A DNA stretch of 64,000 bases, from contig NC_133116.1 of the NCBI RefSeq assembly GCF_022965805.1, positions 4,402,001 to 4,466,000 on the forward strand, in the 5' to 3' direction. Shown here piece after piece: positions 1 to 10,139 of the stretch. Position 1 is the stretch's first letter, and every line of letters begins with the position of its first letter. Origin of the DNA: Primulina eburnea (Eukaryota; Streptophyta; Magnoliopsida; Lamiales; Gesneriaceae). A program made the position numbers and the translations under genes. The notes below the pieces were generated by a model. That model made no database searches and had not been told where the DNA came from. It worked only from the letters and a program-made list of their open reading frames with translations.

Positions 1-160
1 GTTCGTAACGTGTGTACGAGGATTGGTAGAGGGGGGAATCCGGTGAGTCGCGGTGTATCAAATCAAGAGTGATCCCACCATGTTTATTGGATTCTATGCC
101 AGAAATAGAGAAAACGCAGACAAGAAAGAACAAGGCCAGCACATCGGAAGAAAAAGCCAT
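1..160 (-). CDS. CDR1-like aspartic protease, N-terminal part (truncated by window edge)
   Basis: Reading the minus strand from the ATG at 158-160 gives 53 codons open to the edge. It begins with a hydrophobic signal peptide (MAFSSDVLALFFLVCVFSIS) and continues into ITLDLIHRDSPDSPLY. The DLIHRDSP segment is the conserved start of the propeptide in plant atypical aspartic proteases of the CDR1/nepenthesin-like group. These are secreted or apoplastic A1-family peptidases, and CDR1 in Arabidopsis acts in disease resistance signalling. The catalytic DTG/DSG motifs would lie outside the window, so activity cannot be judged. The start is the only ATG before the signal peptide. The family call rests on the short propeptide motif plus the secretion signal. 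Confidence 0.75.
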   Translation of the reverse strand, partial: MAFSSDVLALFFLVCVFSISGIESNKHGGITLDLIHRDSPDSPLYQSSYTRYE

Positions 161-585
161 TGGTAGATTTTTACGCAAAACAAGATTAAATTTATAGGCA
201 AATATTCAGTGATTTTTTAGATGGAAATTGAATGGGAATCTTTCTTTCCCTTCACATTTTTTTAAAGGTTTCTAATTAATTGAATGGGTTAATTGCATGG
301 AGAGAAACCGAAATAATTAATCATATATTACATAGACATTTTCAAAATTTAAATCCATGTATAATTTTTTATACAGTTCATCTATGATTTGATTGTGTAT
401 CAGAAATCATATTCATCATGAAATCACGCATTAATGTGAAAAAATGGGGACCTTTTGGTTACCATGCACAAAGTAATCGCAGTAATCCGATTCTCTGCAT
501 GTAAAGCATATACGTGTAACTCATAGGTAATTATATAATAATATTAGATTTAATGAGATTTCCGAATACTTTCTTGGTTAGAAGG
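161..585. other. AT-rich spacer upstream of the aspartic protease
   Basis: This stretch should contain the promoter and 5' leader of the minus-strand protease gene. It is AT-rich with no convincing open frame. No individual cis-element can be assigned. Confidence 0.5.
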
Positions 586-758
586 GGTTAATGAGATCCT
601 ACCCATGTAGGCATTGCCTCCATGAGAGGATGGATGGCCAAGATCTTGTCAAACATACAATTTCAAAAAAAAAAATGGGTCCTACATATGCATGGACAAA
701 TCTTGACCATCCATCCTATCATGGGAGCAATGCCCGCATAGGTAGGATGAAATAAACC
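586..758. mobile_element. Foldback MITE (Mutator-like, 9-bp target duplication)
   Basis: The left arm (ATCCTACCCATGTAGGCATT onward, about 594-650) is the imperfect reverse complement of the right arm (about 692-748), around a short A-rich loop. The outermost bases are GGTT and AACC. Flanks are GTTAGAAGG (577-585) and GCTAGAAGG (759-767), matching at 8 of 9 positions, as expected of a 9-bp target duplication of the Mutator type. There is no coding capacity. The superfamily is inferred from duplication length only. Confidence 0.65.
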
Positions 759-1462
759 GCTAGAAGGGTACTTTGAAAAATGCAAGTATGTTAACATATT
801 ATATTATATTTAATTTAAAGACTCTTTTCAAAAAAAAAATATTTAATTTAAAAACAGTTGTAAATTTAAAGTTATAATATACCATTCATACAAATATCCT
901 CTCCTTTTTTGGGTCCTTTGGTTATAATGTTCTATTATTAATATTAGTTTTTCTAACATAATTTGACATTTACAAATGTAAACAAATATATACATATATC
1001 GTCACTTGTGAATAAATTTTATGCATTTACTGAAGTGCAGATAACACAAAATGATGTGAAATATATTTTTTGAACAATGATATTTATATGCAAATTTATT
1101 TTCAATTTTAGTTTATTAGCATTTGAATTTTCATCAAGGGGTTAAAGTAAGATTTTTACTAATTACTATTTTAATAGAAAATAATCACTCCTTTTAAGTT
1201 ATCATTTTTTTTTCATCTAGCTAACTTATCAAATTTGTGTTTTAGTCTTATAATTTTTTTAAGTAATATTTTCCAGAGTATTAACTTGACACTAGACACA
1301 TAATCAATTTTATGATGTCACATCAACATTTTATAATGTCACATCAACATTTTACCGTATCGTATAACTCCAATGAAATAGGACTAAAAATCAACAAAAC
1401 TCAAAGTTAACTAACTAAAACAACAAATATTATAACTTACATGAATAAATTGACTATTTCCC
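759..1462. other. AT-rich intergenic stretch
   Basis: No gene is seen. It contains A/T runs and a short near-direct repeat, where two copies of 'tgtcacatcaacatttta' sit close together at about 1316-1352. It probably includes the 3' region of the minus-strand gene that ends at 1463. Confidence 0.4.
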
Positions 1463-2148
1463 CTATTTCGCAGAAGCATGCTTTGCCCACTTCACTATTT
1501 TTTCAGCCTCTCTACAAATCTCTTCTTCATCCTTCATAGCTTTCTTCATCATCTTCCTCTGACTTTTCACTGAGAAAATACTCAAATCAGAAAAAATCTC
1601 ATCATTCTTCTCCCAATCAAGCTCCGAATCCAAACCCTTCTTCACTTTACCTTTCTTCCTTGGTACCTTCTTTGGTGAACACAAAAAGCAACCAGATTTC
1701 TTCACAGGAGGAGACAAAGAACCACTCGATAAGTCCTCCAAAGAATATGAAGACAAGGACTTTAATCCTTTTCTGCTCATTTTCGCACGCGGGTTGCTCT
1801 TAATTGGCGAACATATTCCATCCTCAGGTGATTTTGAAGGAGATGAGCTACTCTTTTCTACAGGTAATTTCTTCGAACATGTGGAAGGCTCATTTTCGCT
1901 GTTCTTTCCTACGCCTAGATTCTTCCTGAAGCTTCTTGAAACCCGTCAACATTACTAGATTTCTTGGTGCATGATGGGAAAGATTTCAGCTTCCGAAAGC
2001 GTGTTTCCAAGTGAGAAGGGAGGGCGGAGTCAGTTATACCAGCACAATTGATGGCTGCCACCTGCTCAACAACACACAAATCCATTGCTTGAGCTAGAAT
2101 CTCTTCCACTGCTTTCTCATCGTCACTATCCGATAAAAAATAATCCAT
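1463..2148 (-). pseudogene. Conserved small plant protein of unknown function, apparent frameshift
   Basis: The minus strand from ATG 2146-2148 reads MDYFLSDSDDEKAVEEIL, then EQVAAINC and LETRFRKLKSFP, a pattern I recognise from an uncharacterised plant family. This frame stops at 1915. A second frame then carries the likely rest: GKNSENEPSTCSKKLPVEKS (from about 1905), the basic stretch PRKKGKVKKGLDSELDWE, and the C-terminal helix EEICREAEKIVKWAKHASAK, ending at 1463. The frame changes between about 1915 and 1945, where no intron of plausible size fits (the only GT...AG pair would be about 25 bases). Either a base was gained or lost, or there is an assembly error. Marked as a pseudogene because of the break, although most of the protein is well preserved. 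The C-terminus is lysine-rich and possibly nuclear, which is inference. Confidence 0.55.
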
Positions 2149-3249
2149 TTTCAGATATAGATACACTCAAATTACTTGAAGCGTGTGATGATGCCGCCTC
2201 CGATTTGGAGTTGAAATCGATGGTCTATTTGCGGGTTTCAAGAGTTATCACTGCGGAAGAACTGCTGCTGTCCACAGAGTCTCAACGGCTAACTCAAGAA
2301 ATTGGCAACGGGTGCTCAAATGTCGAAGGCGTGTGCTGCTTTTTCTTCAATGGGGAGCCCACTTTGATCAGGTTCCTTCCCCCAAATCAAATTTCATTTT
2401 TTAAAATAATAAACTTGTAACATGTCATTACTCATCATTATCAATTTTATTCTTATTTCTATGTTACATTTTATTCTTTTCTACGCAACACTGATGTGAT
2501 ATTAATATGACGATAATATGATTTTAATATATATAAACACTTTCAGTGAGAAAAAAATTTAAAAAACTGAAGTTATAAAAAAAATAAAAATATTAGATCG
2601 ATATTGAAATTAAATACAGATAATCAAATCACATAAAAACAAACAAAACAAAACCAAAACGTTTTTTTAGTTATTTACTTCACTCAAAAATTGGAAGAAT
2701 CGCATTATGATCAATTTGTGAAGGACAGTAAAAGATCAATTTCAATAAATCTCAAGTGCAGTTAGTTTTTAATAAATAAACATAGAGGCCATGGTCATGC
2801 AACTTCTATGAATTCCTTATAAAAATTAAGGTATGGGACCATATTCAGGTAAAAATAACTAAAAACGAATCAAATGAATTAAATTTGTGACCAAAGGGAA
2901 AACAATCAACTATTTCTTCTAACAAAAATTGAGTAGTAGTTAAGAAGTTCCAGTACTAAATTCTCGAGTACACAAGACAAAAAAAATGTCTAAAAATCTT
3001 TGCCATTCACGTTCCTCCTTTGTACTCCAATCCGCAAAAATCACATTCTTGCAAGCTACAGCCTGCCTTCTCAAGGAAAAAAATATACAACACTCAATCC
3101 AGTTTTCCTAACTCCCCTTTCACCAATCTTTTCCATGTCTTAAATGTGCACTTCATATGCTATATTGATCAGATAATTCGAGTGATGTTAACAATATTCT
3201 TGAGAAAACTTTAAACGGGTATCATGTAGTTTTACATGAGTGAGTGTTG
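2149..3249. other. Intergenic stretch with an unexplained plus-strand open frame
   Basis: It lies between the small conserved gene and the 3' end of the boron transporter. An open plus-strand frame of about 90 codons (about 2150-2420) overlaps the 5' leader of the minus-strand gene. It resembles no family I know, so it is not called a gene. The rest is AT-rich and without clear signals. Confidence 0.35.
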
Positions 3250-6200
3250 TTATAACATCCCTGGAGAATCTTCTTCTGGAAAAACCTGGAATATCACGTT
3301 AAAAAGATGTGAATTTTATGATGTAATGCTTGTCGGGTTCTTTTTGCAAGTTACTAACCTGTAACTGTCTTCCGTTGAAGCTCACAGACCTATGCTTCAG
3401 TTCACCTCTATGAGTCGTCATTTCATCCAATATCTCAGCAGAAGATACATCAGGACAAACATCTGCTTCTTCTTCATCTGTATCTGGTGATACTCTATCC
3501 TGTATTTATGTTAATCAAGATTTTACCATATTTTGAGTCCTCACAGATGTCCCAACTCTGAAATGTTGGATAAACAGTCGATGAATTTTACAAAGAAAAG
3601 AAAGACGTACCCTGAGAGATAGACTCCTTGCTCTAAATGAATGACCGACAATTTCTTCATATTCTGCTGCATCTAGTTCTTGGAGATAATTAGGTGGAAA
3701 CACCTTGGGGAGAATGTGTTCTCGTATACTTATCAGAAGGAAGAACGGAAGTGGAAACAGAATTCCAGCAATCGGTATCCATGTTATCCCAAAGCACATC
3801 AAGAGATACGCAAACTGAAAGAGCGTAAACATGAAGATGTACTTGAACGGTACTGACTCCACATATGAAGCATGGAACCCTTCAATGATTCTACAAAAGA
3901 AAGAATCACAAGCATATTTGTCAAAACAATCAAGGGTAATCCACATTTTCAATAAATATGGGGACAAACACAAGATTTTGATGAGGTGCCAACTTAGAGA
4001 AGGCTTGTCCTTGCTGCCATAGTTCTGTTTTTGGTAAATTTCACATAATAATGCAACAGCCAACAGATAAACTTCAGGTGTGTTTTGATTCTAAGCTATT
4101 GAATTTCAATTTTTCTGATTTCTAAGGTAGTGGAAATGTAATAACAAAAACGCAACACAAAACAAGATTTAAGTGAACGACCCTAAAAGCCAACTTGCAA
4201 TAACGGCTCGGTGCTCATTGTGTAAAAACTCTGTAAATATCTCTCGATTTCAAATACCATAATCACCCCCCTTCACAGATATGAAAATATCTAGAGATAG
4301 ATATGGAAGGAAATTACTTCTATGACTAAATCAAGATAAAATCAATATTAAAATGCATAGTAATCATAATAATGTCAAAATTGATTTTCAGGAATTCTTA
4401 CTTGAAACGTCGACCTGGCGGAACGAAGAGAAGCTGGATTCTCTCCCAAAATTGATTTCCAGGAAGGCTATCAATAGCCATGTAGGCGAAATATCCCCAT
4501 AGAACAGAGGTAGGTATCATCTTGATCACAGGCATAATACATACAGCAAATCCAACGAGCATCGACTGCAGCAAGTTGCTGACTCTTTGCTCGTTTACTC
4601 GAACAGGGAGATGAAGATCAATACACTTTTCCGGGTCAAATTTACTGTTGTCATCTCCTTCATCTTCATGTTGCATGACAGCATTCTTCAAGTTTGCCAA
4701 TTCTCTATCTACAGTATGCGGCTGCAGCATAATATCAAAGTAACTGGATCATCATGCAAACTTCTAATAAGTGTGCACACTTATAAAACTTTCGGGTGGT
4801 TAAATTTTATAATGTTTTGGTAGAGAGCACAGTGCAAACTTACACAAGGAGCAGTATCCATTTCAATGAAAACAGTATGCAGTCGACCATAGATCTCTGA
4901 CTGGGTTGCCTGCTGTTTCATGCATTCTTTTACACTCTTCACCATTTTCTTCCGAATCAACTGAAAATCAACAAATATCATTTCTGATAATACAACTATA
5001 CAGTCTACTTAGATATGCAAATAGCTAACACTTCACTTTCTTAAAGATCAAATCTCCCACCTGTTTCTTGAGAACAGCAAGACTCCTAGTATGCATAGGT
5101 GATTGAGGGAGGACGCCATTTGAAGGAGGAAGTCCAAGCAAACCGCAAATCAAAGTCTAAGATCACAAGAAAATGCTCTGAGTCTTTAGCCCGGAGGTAA
5201 GACAATGATAGTATGGTTAAAATTTTAGGAACAGAATTTATTGATCAATGGCTTAAATTATATACCATGACTCCTAGTAAAAAGATATCGTAATGGTAGG
5301 CAGACGGATTTTTGAGGTTGAATTCCTTCTGTTGAGCCATCTGTGAAGCTACACTGTGATCGAAAAAGTATAGACCGGCAATCATCACAGCTGGTATCAG
5401 GGCAGCTAAAATATATCCCACAGGAATCTTTCCCATGTCCTGATATATAGTGCATAAAAAGGTAAAAGATTCTCGAGGATTCTAGATATTTTCTAGGCAG
5501 GATAGCAAATTTGAACCCTATTCTGGATAAATAATGGGATTTGAACATATTGAGATTCTAGTTTGTACATAAAGCGGAAAGATAAAATTTTCCAAAAAAA
5601 TGTCAAGTGAATACCTTAGCCACTGTCCAGTGATAGAGTGATTTGGATTCCCAGGGAAGAGGACAAAAGAGTCTCCTTGGAACTCCAGAGGGGACTTCAC
5701 CCGGTACGCTATAAGATAATAAAGTCCACACCACTACCATCAATGGAACCCCATAATCTGCAATAAAACTCCGAAAGCAGCCTGTGCATATCGGCCAAGT
5801 ATCGAGAGTAAATAGACGTGAGACTTTGAGCAGGAAAATAAGCCACCACTCATTTCTCTTCACAATTCACATACCTGTACCGTAACGCCAGGACCGAGCT
5901 TTTCTGCTCATTAGGGCAGTGATAAGTAGGCCAAAAGAAAAAATTATCCCTAGCAAGCCATTTGCGTAGAGCCATTGAAATTGGTAGTTTTCTCCAGTAG
6001 AATTTTCGCCTTTTGGGATGAAAAATTCACTCACCAAACCCTGCAATTCAAATGTGATAAATTATGTTCATAGTCATCCTATCATTGCCACACTTGCCAA
6101 GACCGCTAGTACCTTGATGGCCTCTTGGATGAATAAAACAGTGATCAACATGCCAAAAAGTTCACCAGCCACCCTCGTAAATCGCTTAATTATAGAGCAA

Positions 6201-6920
6201 GCATTGAATATAGCAAGAAGGAAGAGAATCAAAGCTGTCCAGACACAGACCCTGTTTCGAAAAGAAAATAAAGTGAACAAATTACATTTCATATCAATTT
6301 TCTTGATAAACTCTAGCAAGCAGAGATGTAATCCCGAGAAGTTCATCCAGAGTACCATCCGGCCCAGGCTAAGTACAGCTCCCTCCCAATGCTGTTCTTG
6401 GCAAAATTGTACAAATAAGTGTACATTATAATGGTTGGTTCTGCAACTCCTAAAATCAACAATGGCTGTCCACCAAAAATCGCGTGGATGACGCCGCAGA
6501 TAGCAGTAGAAGCGAGAGTCTCAGCAGGACTCAAGCTTCCCTCTATTGCACAATCAAAAAAAAAGTTTTAAAAGTCAAATTATATGAGTTTTCCATTCAA
6601 TGAACCAGAAAAGATTATTAAGGCTGACCTGTTTCCCTACTCAATTGCTCCCCAAAGGCAATTACAGGGAGAGCCGAGGCAAAGAAAATATATGCCGTTG
6701 GAGCCAGAATCCTGAGTGATCGATGGACACAAATTAGATAACCATTTAACGTACTGAGCTGATTAATAGAAATTGTACTTTCTACAAATTCAATACATTC
6801 ATATCAACATTTTCACCTCGCACCCGATCCACATGTATCGATCCAGTCCTTTTTGTAGCATGTCAACCTTCCTCTAATGTCATTTGTGACTCCCTTGAAT
6901 GGAGTCTTTAAATGATCCAT
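3250..6920 (-). CDS. BOR4: Boron (borate) transporter, BOR4-type clade
   Basis: Spliced product of about 670 residues, in the usual range for plant BOR proteins (SLC4-like borate exporters of the plasma membrane). Exons read in order: [11 protein letters not shown] (start 6918-6920), [178 protein letters not shown], then a hydrophilic tail ending DSPGMLstop at 3250. All joins use GT-AG sites and keep frame, so the gene looks intact. Cytosolic-loop and tail features ([36 protein letters not shown]) match the BOR4 clade, linked in Arabidopsis to borate efflux and high-boron tolerance, better than BOR1. Orthology to one particular paralogue is inferred. Confidence 0.93.
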
Positions 6921-6999
6921 TGTGTTCTGCATGCAGTCAAGAAACTGGACAAGTAAAGTATATTGCTAGCTTCAGTCTGTGTATAAATAAAACCGGCCA

Positions 7000-8300
7000 C
7001 GGGTTTTGGACATCCTGTAAAAACTACAGCACAAATGTCATGACGATCTTTTAATTTGGACAATGATATTCTTGTAAAAGAATCATGCAGTGCAAGAGTA
7101 CTTTTGATACGATATTAAAGTTGGTGAAACAGAAAGCTAAAACCGGACGGTACTAATTCGATGGACATAAATGGAGCATGCATGGAGAAACATAAAATTT
7201 ATGTGAATCATTCACAAACAGAAGTCCTGCAGATCCTCATAGAATCGATATATGATCATATATTCACAGTACTATTCGTTCATTATAATAATATTGAAGC
7301 AAGAAATTGACTCATGTGAATAAACTCCCTCTTCAGTCTTCACAACTAAAAAGAAGACTCCACTAAAGGATGAATAAAATAGACAACGATGCACATGAAA
7401 CCCTCTCTCTTTAAAATTTCACAAATTTATTCCTATTCAAAACCAAGTTGGATAGAAGAAAATGACTTCCATGCATACAAATAACGTGGTAAAAAAATGA
7501 TTATATAATTCTATAAAAAAATTGAATAAATAAGTGCACGTTCATTTGAATAAAAAACTAAACGAAACCAAATTTTTCAAGAAATTAAATAAAATCTTAC
7601 GCATTTCATTGAGATACGACGTCCCATGAATCTTTCACAAGGTCCAAAAAATTTGCACTCGATTATATATACGTCCATATATCAAGAACATTTTTAACCA
7701 TGCTATGTTCCTAAACCCCATAATATCCATGAATAGTAGGTTTATCATGTAGAAAACCAGATAAATTTATGTAATATAATAAAGAGTAAACTATATGAAG
7801 AACGAAATTCTTGATTGTGCGACTGAGATTTTTTTTTTCATTGCATCTCTTTCAGTGCCAATGATTCATGCAAAGAATTTAAAAAATTTATATGTTTTGA
7901 CTATTCCATTTCTAGGAATAACATACTGATGATACTATTTTAACATTAAACAGAAAATTCTATGAAAAGATAATCAAATCTTGATCCAGTGAATAGCAAA
8001 AAAAAGGATACAAAATCCAAAAACATAATCTATAGTAAATCCCATGGCCATGAATCTTTCCATTGCTCCACAGAAAAGCACAAGGTTCAGTGAAAGCAAT
8101 GAGACGCACATTAACACAAATGTCCGACAAAGACAACCACCCTCAAAAGCACAAGATTCATAACTTCGACACACGATGCAAAAATAAAAAATTAAAAACA
8201 ACACACAAAGATGTAAAAAGCAACGTAAAAAAGATTGAACCTTGGAATGAAGAAAAAACCACGACGGTCGACGGGCCAATAAAAAACGGAGCGAATGGGG
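7000..8300. other. Probable 5' leader intron or promoter of the boron transporter
   Basis: AT-rich, with scattered short spurious frames and no recognisable protein. It is most simply explained as a 5'-UTR intron between the leader exon at 8.3-8.6 kb and the coding start at 6920, or else as proximal promoter. Confidence 0.35.
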
Positions 8301-8309
8301 TGTAGTTTA

Positions 8310-8600
8310 ACCTTTACACAAAGATTGAGCAAAATCCAACAAAAATTTACTGATGCCAAATGGGATTCTCTTCAGTTTCCCGGCAGGCAAAACGCCGCCG
8401 GAGAAGGGTGAATAAAGAAATATGTAAATGGAAAAGATAAAAAACTTTCCACCTTTGTGTTTTTGTTGTGTTTTTTCTTTTCTTTGGATCTTTATTCTCC
8501 TATTTTCTCTCTCTGCCAATTATTACCACGTTATTGCTCCGCCATATTTATGACAATGGTGAATGGAGAGAGGAAAGGAGAATGCATGAAGCTTTGTAAT
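8310..8600 (-). promoter_or_regulatory. Probable 5' leader exon of the boron transporter with an 18-codon uORF
   Basis: On the minus strand a TATA-like stretch (about 8615-8630) is followed by a CT/GA-rich leader that ends CTTTGTGTAAAG before GTTAAACT, a usable donor at about 8306-8310. The next exon would start just before the BOR ATG, after the acceptor ending TGCATGCAG near 6934. The leader holds a small ORF, 8587 to 8531, reading MHSPFLSPFTIVINMAEQ and a stop. BOR1 in Arabidopsis is translationally controlled by AUG-stop uORFs, but no AUGUAA element was seen here. The transcript start and this 1.4-kb leader intron are inferred. Confidence 0.4.
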
Positions 8601-8708
8601 AGGTGGTGGTTTGAGATATATTATAAATAGAAATCCGGAGATCTCGTATCGGATGGATTTCCTGTCATGAATTATAATATCTATTTTTGGTTTTTATTAC
8701 CAATTAAA

Positions 8709-8709
<1 letters not shown>

Positions 8710-8744
<35 letters not shown>
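8710..8744. repeat. (GT)/(TA) microsatellite
   Basis: A short GT run passes directly into about 14 TA units. It lies upstream of the boron transporter leader. Confidence 0.9.
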
Positions 8745-8745
<1 letters not shown>

Positions 8746-9477
8746 CACTCGATACTAAATATAAGATTTATTCTTGATATATATGTCACGTATGAAAGCA
8801 TCGATATCAAATAATCGTGTATCCAATTATACATATCTCAACATAATAATAATATTAATATTGATAGTGTTATATGGCAAAACATGTATAATTAGATCAA
8901 CTAATTAAAGTAGTACTTTTGAAGTAATTTGAACTCAATCTTTTGTTCCGGACTTTGCTTAATATTATATGTCATGGTTATTTAAAAAAAAATAAAGATA
9001 TGATGAATTTAATTAAAAAATTCAATTATATTTGTACGGTAAATTTGTTTATGAATTTATTTGTACCAGCAACTGAGGCATACACGATGCATTTAATTTT
9101 AACATAAGATTATATATTTGAAATATTGTTTAATCAACTTATTAAATGAAAATTGGACATTTGTAAATTTGATATAAATATTATAATTAGTGTGATATGG
9201 CAGAGAAAAGAAAGATTTTTTGGTATTGAAAAGGAGGGTAAAAAAAGAAAAAAAATTGATGTTTTTTTGGAACAGTTTTTCTAACCATATCAACTATTAT
9301 AATATAGAATAGATATTGCATGGTAGTTGGTAGTTAGTTATTGTATTTCTCCTATTTTTAATTCCTCACACTGTAGATTCTTATTAAAATTAAGCGGACA
9401 AAACTTTTATTAATAATTACTCTTACTGATTACCTAGTATAGTAATGACAAAATTTAGTGAAAGAGTATGTTTTTTT
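8745..9477. other. AT-rich intergenic stretch
   Basis: No gene, repeat or regulatory signal could be supported here. Confidence 0.4.
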
Positions 9478-9654
9478 TGAGACGGTCTCACAGATTTTTA
9501 TCCGTGACTTGTGAAACGGGTCAACCCTACCGATATTCACAATAAAAAGTAATACTCTTAGAATAAAAAGTAATAGTTTTTCATTGATGACCCAAATAAG
9601 AGATCTGTCTCATAAAATATGATCCGTGAAACCGTCTCACACAAGTTTTTGTCG
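9478..9654. mobile_element. MITE family A, copy 1 (self-palindromic GAGACGGTCTC ends)
   Basis: It starts with TGAGACGGTCTCAC and ends with AAACCGTCTCACACAAG then TTTTTGTC. The core contains GATATTCACAATAAAA, AGTAATACTCTTAG and CCCAAATAAGAGAT. The same order of motifs recurs at 14617-14787 and 36899-37070, so this is a dispersed family. No coding capacity. The superfamily is not resolved. Confidence 0.75.
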
Positions 9655-9825
9655 ATCAAATGAAATGCAAATCTAAGAACAATCATTGTAAACAAGACGT
9701 GTATTACAAATTCACAATAGACATGCTTATGCGGATGGTTCAGTTCAATACATCTGTCATCGCGCATATATAGAATGTTGTTTTCACCACTCCCTTAGGG
9801 GCAAATCAAAATTCTGGTTTCGTCC

Positions 9826-10017
9826 CTAACTCGTGTAATACCACCTATTCATGTTTCTATAGAGTTCTACATCAACTAAGAGCAGAGCATCTCGAGTTCG
9901 CCCGAGAAGATTCAACGTGGTTGCAGCAATGTGATTGCCCGTAAGACCCGCGAGCTGGTCGTTTGGTGATGCACCCTCGATATAGTTGTGCGGCAGAGTA
10001 CTCATGGGTACTCGCCA
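9826..10017 (-). CDS. Orphan terminal exon of an unrecognised gene
   Basis: A clean acceptor (CATTTCTTTCAG, about 10018-10030) opens a 63-codon frame from WRVPMSTLPHNYIEG, through ASPNDQLAGLTGNHIAATTL and NLLGRTRDALLLVDVELYR, to NMNRWYYTSstop. Base composition is clearly richer in G+C than the flanks, as in real exons. I do not recognise the family. No upstream exon could be linked with confidence: an open minus-strand stretch at 10701-10883 (HLGEELASSFLYLNGRRF) has no visible relation. It may be the last exon of a gene decayed upstream, a transduplicated fragment inside a transposon, or a gene whose other exons I could not see. Confidence 0.4.
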   Translation of the reverse strand, partial: WRVPMSTLPHNYIEGASPNDQLAGLTGNHIAATTLNLLGRTRDALLLVDVELYRNMNRWYYTS

Positions 10018-10139
10018 CTGAAAGAAATGAATAAAGTTAAGGCAGATGGGTAAATAAACAAATAGCAACTGACATATGACATCAAATATGCAATATTGAT
10101 ATTTCGATTCAAACAAATCTGCATGGATGCCTGATGGAC

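Noticed and set aside
2085..2420. Plus-strand frame of 111 codons opposite the small conserved gene
   Set aside because: No recognisable family and partly overlaps the leader and first codons of the better-supported minus-strand gene.
7974..8279. Minus-strand hydrophobic frame (about 100 codons)
   Set aside because: Lies in the presumed leader intron of the boron transporter; T-rich DNA gives false hydrophobic frames.
8310..8600. Minimal AUGUAA uORF as in Arabidopsis BOR1
   Set aside because: Searched the presumed leader on the minus strand and did not find it; only the longer uORF is present.
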